A program made the translations under genes and the position numbers. Below are positions 49,927-56,803 of a DNA stretch of 64,000 nt, piece by piece. The DNA is from Streptomyces zhaozhouensis (GTDB taxonomy: Bacteria > Actinomycetota > Actinomycetes > Streptomycetales > Streptomycetaceae). Under the pieces are notes generated by a model. The model was not told where the DNA came from and searched no databases. It saw only the letters and a program-made list of their open reading frames with translations. Location: assembly GCF_900230195.1 (NCBI RefSeq), contig NZ_OCNE01000003.1, positions 124,001 to 188,000 of the forward strand, read 5' to 3'. How positions within the stretch are numbered: position 1 is the first letter of the stretch; each line of letters begins with the position of its first letter.

Positions 49927-50919
49927 ATGCATCAGAACGCCCGGCACCCCGGACGGCGGCCGCGTCCCACCCTGCTGGTGAACACGGCGCTCGCCGGCAC
50001 GCTGCTGGCGTTCGCCGTGGGGGGAGACGCAGCGGACATGACGGCCGACGGTGAGCTGACCGACCCGTCCCCCGACCGAATACAGGCGGGCGCGCCTCCC
50101 GAGGCCGGCGAGAGCACCTCGGACCAGGCGGGCCCCTCCCAGCTGTCGCCCCACCTGCTGGTCCCCGACCGGGCGGCGAACGCGCGGCTGGCCACCTCGA
50201 TGCTCGGGCTGCCGACCGGGCCGGACGCGCGGCTCTCGGTCTCGGTGCTGGCGCTGGACAGCGGGCGGACCGCGTCCTTCGGCAGCCAGCGCTTCGACAC
50301 CGCCAGCATCGTGAAGGTCAACGTGCTGGCGGCGCTGCTCCTCAAGGCGCAGGACGAGGACCGGGGGCTGAGCGCGGAGGAGCGCGAGCGCGCCGAGCTG
50401 ATGATCCGGCAGAGCGACAACGCGGCGACCGACGCCCTGTGGTGGCTGATCGGCGGCTCCACCGGGCTGAACGAGGCCAACGCGCGGCTGGGCCTGACCG
50501 CCACCGTGCCCGGAGCCGGCGGCCACTGGGGGCTGACGCAGACCACCAGCGCCGACCAACTGGCCCTGCTGCGCGCGGTCTACGCGCCCGACTCGCCGTT
50601 GGAGCCCGCCTCGCAGGACTATCTACGCGGGCTGATGGGCTCGGTCGTCGACGGCCAGCGCTGGGGGATATCCGCGGCGGCCGACGCGGGCGGAGACGAC
50701 CTCGCGGGCTTCGGTCTGAAGAACGGCTGGCTGCCCAGGAGCGAGACCGGTCTTTGGGACGTCAACAGCATCGGCTGGGTCTCCTCGGGCGGCCACGACT
50801 ACCTGGTCGCCGTGGTCTCGGACGGCCACTCGGACCAGCAGACCGGCATCGCCGCCGTCGAGTGGGCCGCCCAGCGGGCCGTGCAGTCCCTGGCGGAGGA
50901 CGCGGCGCCGGTGACCTGA
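49927..50919 (+). CDS. Secreted class A beta-lactamase-like serine hydrolase
   Basis: 330 residues with an N-terminal hydrophobic signal (TLLVNTALAGTLLAFAVGG), so it is exported. The beta-lactamase fold is marked by Ser127-I-V-K130 (the SxxK nucleophile motif), SDN at 163-165, and KNG (in LKNGW) at the KTG position. The usual ExxLN omega-loop is not obvious, so it may be a peptidase or an inactive binder and not a true beta-lactamase. The start ATG 49927 has only a weak AGGA. It converges on the mycosin gene with 8 bp between stops. Confidence 0.8.
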   Translation: MHQNARHPGRRPRPTLLVNTALAGTLLAFAVGGDAADMTADGELTDPSPDRIQAGAPPEAGESTSDQAGPSQLSPHLLVPDRAANARLATSMLGLPTGPDARLSVSVLALDSGRTASFGSQRFDTASIVKVNVLAALLLKAQDEDRGLSAEERERAELMIRQSDNAATDALWWLIGGSTGLNEANARLGLTATVPGAGGHWGLTQTTSADQLALLRAVYAPDSPLEPASQDYLRGLMGSVVDGQRWGISAAADAGGDDLAGFGLKNGWLPRSETGLWDVNSIGWVSSGGHDYLVAVVSDGHSDQQTGIAAVEWAAQRAVQSLAEDAAPVT

Positions 50920-50927
50920 CCGGACCC

Positions 50928-52130
50928 TCAGTCGGACCTGGCCGGCAGCCCGCCGAGCCAGAAGCGGCGGAAGAGCAGCGTCCCGCCGGTGCCCAGCAGC
51001 AGCACCCCCGCGGCGCCGGCCGCCGGCGCCAGCCAGTCGGTGCCGCCGCCGCCGGCGGACTCGGTCGCCGGCCCCGGACCGAAGAACTCGCCGGCGTAGG
51101 TGCCGCCCTGGTCGGCCGCCGGGGTCCCGGCCGCCTCGTTGGCCGCCTCGATCGCCGCGGCCGCGTCCACCACCCCGCTGCCCACCGCGTCGTTCCGGCC
51201 GCCCTCGGGGGTGTCCTGGGCGGTCTCGGTGAGCAGCCGGCGCACCTCGGCCGGCGGGAGGTCGGGGTGGGCGGAGAGCAGCAGCGCGGCGGCGCCGGAG
51301 ACGAAGGCGGCGGCGGCCGAGGTGCCCCAGCCCGTGTAGTAGCGGCCGTCGGGGTCGGCGACGATCACGTCCTTGCCCGGCGCGCTGATCGTCGCGTACC
51401 AGCGGCGGGTGGAGAACTCGGCGGGGCTGCCGCCCCGGTCCACCGCGGCGACGGCGATGACCCCGGGATAGCCGGCCGGGTAGGAGACGGGGTCGCCCTT
51501 CTCGCCGCCGTTGCCCGCGGAGGCGACCACCACGGCGCCCTTCTCCAGGGCGTAGCGGACCGCCGCGTCCTCCTCGGGGTCCGGGTGGGCGGAGGCGCTG
51601 TCGTCGCCGAGCGAGAGGTTGATCACGTCGGCGCCCTGGTCGGCGGCCCACCGGATGCCCTCGGCGAGGGCGCCCGCGCGTTCGTCCCTGGCCCGGTCGC
51701 GCTGCGGGTCGTCGTCCTCGAGCAGCACCCGGACCGGCAGCACGCCGGCCTCGGGCGCCACGCCGAGCACGCCGTCGCCGCGCTGACGTCCGTGGCCGTG
51801 GCCGGCGATGATGCCGGCCATCGCGGTGCCGTGGGCGGCCCAGTGCTCGTCTCCCGGCTCGGCGCCCATCCGCACGAAGTCCCAGCCGCCCTCGACGTTG
51901 TCGACGAGGTCGGGATGGCCGGTGTCCACGCCGGTGTCCAGGACGGCGACGGTCACGCCCTCGCCCCGGGTGAACTGCCAGGCGTCCGGCGCCCGCACCG
52001 CGTCCAGCGCCCAGCGCTGCTGCTCCCGGATGGAGTCGGCGGCGGCCGGCGTGGTCGTGCCCCACAGCACCGCAAGGACGGCGCCCGTCGTGACGGCCAG
52101 TCGCGCCCCGCGCGTCGCGCGCCGGCTCAT
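50928..52130 (-). CDS. mycP: Type VII secretion-associated serine protease, mycosin-like
   Basis: 400-residue membrane-anchored subtilisin. A signal peptide (about 1-31) precedes a catalytic domain with Asp65 (AVLDTGVDTGHPD), His100 (AAHGTAMAG), the oxyanion Asn207 (SAGNGG) and Ser271 (GTSAAAA), all intact. A final span (about 370-390) anchors it, with the protease outside. Mycosins process substrates or stabilise type VII secretion complexes. It overlaps the upstream membrane gene by 4 bases. No EccC/EccD core gene is within the window. Confidence 0.9.
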   Translation of the reverse strand: MSRRATRGARLAVTTGAVLAVLWGTTTPAAADSIREQQRWALDAVRAPDAWQFTRGEGVTVAVLDTGVDTGHPDLVDNVEGGWDFVRMGAEPGDEHWAAHGTAMAGIIAGHGHGRQRGDGVLGVAPEAGVLPVRVLLEDDDPQRDRARDERAGALAEGIRWAADQGADVINLSLGDDSASAHPDPEEDAAVRYALEKGAVVVASAGNGGEKGDPVSYPAGYPGVIAVAAVDRGGSPAEFSTRRWYATISAPGKDVIVADPDGRYYTGWGTSAAAAFVSGAAALLLSAHPDLPPAEVRRLLTETAQDTPEGGRNDAVGSGVVDAAAAIEAANEAAGTPAADQGGTYAGEFFGPGPATESAGGGGTDWLAPAAGAAGVLLLGTGGTLLFRRFWLGGLPARSD

Positions 52131-53110
52131 GCGGTCTCCCCCACGCGCTCCTCGTGCGCCTGGCGCAGCCGGTCGGCGACCCGGTCGAGGATGCCCGCGC
52201 TGTCGTGCCCGAGTCCCGCCAGCGCGACGGCGCCGTCCGCGTCCTCTGCCGTCGCCTCGGCGGACGGCGTCGGCTCGGGGACCGGCCGGCCGTCGGCGAA
52301 GCCGGTCACCGACCAGGCCACGACGGGGAGGCGGTCCTCCACGGCCACGGTCCACGCGGCGCGCTGCGCGTCGCCGAAGCCGGCCGCCGCCGTGCCCTCG
52401 ACCGGGAAGGCGCGCGGCAGCAGGTCGGGCCGCTCGGCCAGGCCCTCCTCGGCGAAACGCTCCGCCAGCACGCCCGTCCCCGCGGCGTCGGCGGTGGTGA
52501 AGAGCAGGCCGACGGTGGTCACCGTGGTCTCCGTCTCGTCGGCGTAGGTCGCGCGTATCAGGCGGTGGCAGCCGACGGCGGAGAGCACCTCGGTCAGCAG
52601 CGGGTCGAACGCGTCGGCGCAGCCGCTGTCGGGCGCGACGCCGAGCCGCACCCAGCGCCGGTCGGCCCCGCCGGGGCCGGCGTCCTCGGCGGTCAGCTCC
52701 GGCGGGAACAGCTCGTCCACCGGCACCTCGCGCCACAGCTCCCTGCCGTCCTCCCAGGCGGCCTCGGCCGCCTGCTGGCGCTCGTCGCCGCCGGCCAGCC
52801 AGGCGCCGGCGGCGGCGCCGCCCAGCAGCCCGGTGCCGAGCACCAGGCAGACCACGGCGCCGACCAGCCGCAGCGGGACCCGCGCGCCGACGGTGCGCCA
52901 GGCGCGCGCCTGGGGGCGCCCCGCGGACGGCGGGGTGGTGAACGGGCGCGGCGGGGCGCCGGGCGGGGGCGGCGCGCTGGGCGGAGGCGGTCCGTAGGGG
53001 CTCGGCGGCGCCGCGGGGCGCGGCGGCGGGGCGCCGGGCGCCTGCCGGGGCGGGGGCACAGGGGCGAGCGAGGAGACGGGGATCGAACGCGGCCCCTGCT
53101 CGGTGTTCAT
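52127..53110 (-). CDS. Pro-rich single-span membrane protein coupled to mycosin
   Basis: 327 residues: a roughly 75-residue Pro/Ala-rich cytoplasmic N-terminus, one span (about 83-105, LRLVGAVVCLVLGTGLLGGAAAGAWL), then an external domain ending before the C-terminal HEERVGETA. Two extracellular cysteines (GCADAF, VGCHRL) could form a disulfide. Its stop overlaps the mycosin start by four bases, so the pair is coupled and probably works at the same membrane site. No named family recognised. Confidence 0.75.
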   Translation of the reverse strand: MNTEQGPRSIPVSSLAPVPPPRQAPGAPPPRPAAPPSPYGPPPPSAPPPPGAPPRPFTTPPSAGRPQARAWRTVGARVPLRLVGAVVCLVLGTGLLGGAAAGAWLAGGDERQQAAEAAWEDGRELWREVPVDELFPPELTAEDAGPGGADRRWVRLGVAPDSGCADAFDPLLTEVLSAVGCHRLIRATYADETETTVTTVGLLFTTADAAGTGVLAERFAEEGLAERPDLLPRAFPVEGTAAAGFGDAQRAAWTVAVEDRLPVVAWSVTGFADGRPVPEPTPSAEATAEDADGAVALAGLGHDSAGILDRVADRLRQAHEERVGETA

Positions 53111-53180
53111 CCGCCCCACTCCCCGGCCAACCGGCGACCTGCTGGTCACACGTGAACGGGCTTACTTTAAGGGCGCGCGG

Positions 53181-54173
53181 CTAGGCAGCGGTACCTGGCC
53201 CGTCCGAGACCGCCGCCGTGCCGTCGAGAATCAGCTCCAGATCGGACATCGGGGGCGCCTGCCCCACGTCGTCCCAACTCAGTCGCAGCACCAGCAGGGT
53301 GGACGGGTCGCCGGGCGCGACGAAGGCGACGCTCTCCACCACCGCCGAGCTGAACGGCGTGGTCAGCCCGACCCGCACCCGGAACCCGGGCTCCCCGGCC
53401 ACGGTGACGGAGCCCGCGGACAGCTCGTCGGCGCCGAAGACCCCGCCGTACGCCTCGGCGGGGTAGGCGTCCCGCTGGAAGGCGACGACGTCGGAGCGCG
53501 CGGCGCCCTCCACCGAGAGCGTCCCCGCGCCGGGCAGCGCGTGCAGCGTCGCGGCGCCGGCCAGGCAGTCGAGGGCGGCGTCGGCCGGGCAGGGGTAGGC
53601 CCCGTACGCGAGGGAGACGAGGGACTCGCCGGGGCGTTCGCTCCACTGCTCGGGCACCGGGAGGGCCACGCCGGCCACCCGGCCCTCGCTCAACGGGCCG
53701 GCGTCCGGCGGCGGCTGCCCGTCGTCCGGGCTCTCGCCCGCCGAGGGCGGCGGCCCGGTGCCCTCGGCGGGCGGGGAGCCGGACCGCCCGTCGTCGCCGA
53801 GCAGCAGCGCGGCGACCAGGGCCCCGGTCAGCGCGAGGCCCAGCAGCCCGAAGCCGATGACCGCCCGGTCCCGCCGCCGCCCGCGCGCCTCCGCCTGGTC
53901 CACGGCCTCGGCCTCGGCCTCGGGCGCGGGAGGGGGCTCCGGCGGCGCCTCCGGCTCGGCCAGCGGCCGGTCGCCGGGGAGCGTGGGCAGCGTGTGCGGG
54001 CCGCCCGCCGGGTCCAGCGGCAGGGAGGGGACGGTCGGTGTGCGGGTGGGCGCGTTCTCGGCCGGCCGCGTCGTGGCGGTCCACGCCGCGCCGTCCCACC
54101 ACCGTTCGCGCGGCGGCTCGTCCGTTGACCGGCCCGGGTCCGCGTACCAGCCGGGCGGTGTGCTCTGGCTCAC
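53181..54173 (-). CDS. DUF2510-domain membrane protein
   Basis: 330 residues. The N-terminus has the DUF2510 motif (PPGWYADPG ... RWWDGAAWT), a small domain thought to bind other proteins. A Pro/Glu-rich linker, one span (about 105-127) and an external alpha/beta domain (about 165-330, resembling lipoprotein LpqN-type folds) follow. It lies 70 bp upstream of the mycosin pair on the same strand and probably belongs to the same transcription unit. The function is unknown. Confidence 0.82.
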   Translation of the reverse strand: MSQSTPPGWYADPGRSTDEPPRERWWDGAAWTATTRPAENAPTRTPTVPSLPLDPAGGPHTLPTLPGDRPLAEPEAPPEPPPAPEAEAEAVDQAEARGRRRDRAVIGFGLLGLALTGALVAALLLGDDGRSGSPPAEGTGPPPSAGESPDDGQPPPDAGPLSEGRVAGVALPVPEQWSERPGESLVSLAYGAYPCPADAALDCLAGAATLHALPGAGTLSVEGAARSDVVAFQRDAYPAEAYGGVFGADELSAGSVTVAGEPGFRVRVGLTTPFSSAVVESVAFVAPGDPSTLLVLRLSWDDVGQAPPMSDLELILDGTAAVSDGPGTAA

Positions 54174-54233
54174 GGACCGAACTTCTCACACCCCGCGCCG
54201 TCGCGACCAGTGTTCGGTCGATGACGCCCGATA

Positions 54234-54269
54234 ACCGTCAACGCCCGGCGGCTGCCGGGCGTTGACGGT
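54234..54269 (-). terminator. Terminator of the antiporter gene
   Basis: 16-bp perfect stem around loop GGCT, 87 bp after the antiporter stop and before the DUF2510 gene on the same strand. Confidence 0.75.
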
Positions 54270-54356
54270 GCGAAGCGAGTGACGGCGGGGACGCGGCGGG
54301 AGGCACACGGCCCTGGGCGCGGCCCCGTGGGGAACCTTCCCGCCCCGGTGGCGGCG

Positions 54357-55586
54357 CTACCTGCCGGAGCCCGCCGGCTCCGGCTCGGGCACGGCGGCCT
54401 CCGCGCCGTCGGACAGCTCGTCCTTGCTACCTGGCAGCACCTTGGCCAGCCAGTGCGAACGCCCGGCGACCAGTGGTGCGAGCACCGCGAGGATCAGCAC
54501 GTAGCCGGCGATGAACGGCGAGAGCCGGTCGTCGAGCCCGGCCGCCGCGGCCATGGTGGCCAGGATCAGCGCGAACTCGCCCCTGGCGACGAGCGTGGTG
54601 GAGACGTTGGCGGTGGGCAGCGCGCCGAATCCGTAGATCCGGGCGGTGACCAGACCGGCCCCGACGTTCATCACCACGGTGATCAGAACGGCGATCAGCA
54701 CCGGCCAGATCACGGTCGGCAGGTCGCCGGGCGCGATCGAGAGGCCGAAGCCGAAGAAGAAGATCGCGGCGAACGCGTCGCGCAGCGGGTGGACCAGCTC
54801 CCTGATCCGTTCGCCGCTGCTGGTGTTGCCCAGGATGAGGCCCACCATGAACGCGGCGATGGCGTCGGCGACACCGAACTGCTCGGCGATCCCCGAGACC
54901 AGCACGGCGGCACCGAGGAACGAGATCACCAGCAGCTCGTCGTCCTTGGTGGCGAAGAGCCGGCCGATGATCTTGGTGCCCCAGCGGGCGGCGACGGCCA
55001 GCAGCAGGAGGAAGCCGAACGCCTTGGCGATCTGCCAGGCGGTCTCCCCCGCGCTCTCGGAACCGGAGATCACCGGCTGGAGGGCGGCCAGGTAGAGGGC
55101 GAGGAAGATGTCCTCGACCACGATGATGCCCAGGATGGGCTTGGTCTCGGGATTGCCGATGCGCCCGAGGTCCACCAGGATCTTGGTGACGATCGCCGAG
55201 GACGAGATGCCCAGCACACCGGCGAGCACCAACGCCTCGGAGGTGCCCCAGCCCAGCGCGAAGCCGAACGCGAGGCCGGCGCCGACGTTCAGCACCAGAT
55301 AGGTGCAGCCGGCGATCACCATCTTCTTGCCGCCGGTCTTGAGGTCGTCCATGTGGAACTCGAGGCCGAGGTAGAACAGCAGCAGCACGAGGCCCAGCGC
55401 GGAGAGCATCTCCAGGTCGTGCGGGTCCTCCAGCAGGACGAAGCCGGGGGTGTTGGGGCCGAGGAGTATGCCGGCCAGGATGAAGAGCGGAATCGTGGGC
55501 AGGCCTATACGGCCGCCGAGGCGGGCGAGTATCGCGGCGGCGACGAAGGCGCCGCCCATCGCGAGCAGGGTGTCAGCGTGTCCCAT
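54357..55586 (-). CDS. Cation/proton antiporter of the CPA2 family (KefB/KhtU-like)
   Basis: 409 residues with about 12 spans. The CPA2 core shows GIIVVEDIFLALYLAAL (Asp in the transport site) and ARGEFALILATMAAAAG. It exchanges K+ or Na+ for protons. A cytoplasmic TrkA-C regulatory domain, often encoded just upstream in relatives, is missing here, so the pump is either unregulated by that partner or its partner lies elsewhere. The start ATG 55586 has a weak GGGGGTGAT site. An AT-rich dyad lies upstream. Confidence 0.87.
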   Translation of the reverse strand: MGHADTLLAMGGAFVAAAILARLGGRIGLPTIPLFILAGILLGPNTPGFVLLEDPHDLEMLSALGLVLLLFYLGLEFHMDDLKTGGKKMVIAGCTYLVLNVGAGLAFGFALGWGTSEALVLAGVLGISSSAIVTKILVDLGRIGNPETKPILGIIVVEDIFLALYLAALQPVISGSESAGETAWQIAKAFGFLLLLAVAARWGTKIIGRLFATKDDELLVISFLGAAVLVSGIAEQFGVADAIAAFMVGLILGNTSSGERIRELVHPLRDAFAAIFFFGFGLSIAPGDLPTVIWPVLIAVLITVVMNVGAGLVTARIYGFGALPTANVSTTLVARGEFALILATMAAAAGLDDRLSPFIAGYVLILAVLAPLVAGRSHWLAKVLPGSKDELSDGAEAAVPEPEPAGSGR

Positions 55587-55726
55587 CCCGCATCACCCCC
55601 GGGGGCGGAGCGAAGCGGAAACGGGCAGGTGAGCGGCGGGACCAGAGTGGGTGCCGGGTCGGGTGGGCGTCGGCAAGTGAGAGTCTCCTTCTCGGCGTCC
55701 GGACGGCTCGGCAAAGTGAGCGTCAA

Positions 55727-55760
55727 GAAATCGTTAATATTTAGCTTACCAAACGATTTC
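55727..55760. promoter_or_regulatory. AT-rich 9-bp dyad between antiporter and exonuclease genes
   Basis: GAAATCGTT (55727-55735) and AACGATTTC (55752-55760) are perfect inverse copies across 16 A/T-rich bases. Such a patch is exceptional here. It lies 141 bp upstream of the antiporter and 56 bp upstream of the exonuclease start, so it can control either one. Confidence 0.65.
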
Positions 55761-55815
55761 CGGCCCACCAGGGGGCGAGCCGAATTTGTCGGTGGTGTAC
55801 GGCATGATCCGTGCT

Positions 55816-56748
55816 GTGACCACTCGCCTGATGCTGCTCGACACCGCCTCGCTGTACTTCCGCGCCTACCACGGCGTTCCGGACTCGGTCCGCGCCCCCG
55901 ACGGCACCCCGGTCAACGCGGTCCGTGGCCTGCTGGACTTCATCGCCCGGCTCGTCACCGACCACCGCCCCGACGCCCTGGTCGCCTGCCTGGACGAGGA
56001 CTGGCGCCCCGCCTGGCGGGTGGAGCTGATCCCCACCTACAAGGCCCACCGCGTGGCCGACGAGGTGCCCGAGGGGACGAACGTCGAGGAGGTGCCCGAC
56101 ACCCTCAGCCCCCAGGTGCCGGTGATCCACGAGGTGCTGGACGCCGTCGGCATCCTCCGCGTCGGCGCGGCCGAGCACGAGGCGGACGACGTGATCGGCA
56201 CACTCAGCCACCGCGCCACCGGTCCGGTGGACATCGTCACCGGTGACCGCGACCTCTTCCAGCTGGTCGACGACTCCCGGGGGGTGCGTGTTCTCTACCC
56301 CGTCCGCGGCATGGGGAATCTGGCGGCCTTCGACGAGGCGGCTCTCCGCGAGAAGTACGGCGTGGACGGCCCGCGCTACGCCGAGCTGGCGCTGCTGCGC
56401 GGCGACCCGAGCGACGGGCTGCCGGGGGTGGCCGGCGTCGGCGAGAAGACGGCGGCCAAGCTGCTGGCCGCCTTCGGGGACCTGCACGGCGTGCTGGCCG
56501 CCCTGGACGACCCGACCTCGGCCCTGACCCCCGCCCAGCGCCGGCGGCTGCGCGAGGCCGCCGACTACCTGGCCGTCGCGCCCCGCGTGGTGCGGGTGGT
56601 CACCGACCTCCCGCTCCCCGAGCGGGACGCGGCCCTCCCCTCGGCCCCCGCGGACCCGGAGGCGCTGGCCGCCCTCGACCGTCGCTGGGGCCTGGGCGGC
56701 TCGCTCGCCCGCCTCCTGACGGCCCTGGAGTCCCGCGCGAGCGCCTGA
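55816..56748 (+). CDS. 5'-3' exonuclease (polA N-terminal/FEN-like)
   Basis: 310-residue stand-alone 5' nuclease acting on flaps and DNA ends. The N-terminal domain starts LMLLDTASLYFRAY and includes the metal-binding AEHEADDVIGT and TGDRDLFQLV; the helix-hairpin-helix-type motif GVAGVGEKTAAKLL follows, as in the PolI 5' nuclease. The start GTG 55816 gives the usual N-terminus; ATG 55804 is possible. No ribosome site precedes either, so a leaderless start is likely. Confidence 0.9.
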   Translation: MTTRLMLLDTASLYFRAYHGVPDSVRAPDGTPVNAVRGLLDFIARLVTDHRPDALVACLDEDWRPAWRVELIPTYKAHRVADEVPEGTNVEEVPDTLSPQVPVIHEVLDAVGILRVGAAEHEADDVIGTLSHRATGPVDIVTGDRDLFQLVDDSRGVRVLYPVRGMGNLAAFDEAALREKYGVDGPRYAELALLRGDPSDGLPGVAGVGEKTAAKLLAAFGDLHGVLAALDDPTSALTPAQRRRLREAADYLAVAPRVVRVVTDLPLPERDAALPSAPADPEALAALDRRWGLGGSLARLLTALESRASA

Positions 56749-56803
56749 CAGCCGGGCCGCGCCCGCCCCCCACCGCGACGACGCGGGCGGCGGCCCGCGC
56801 CCG

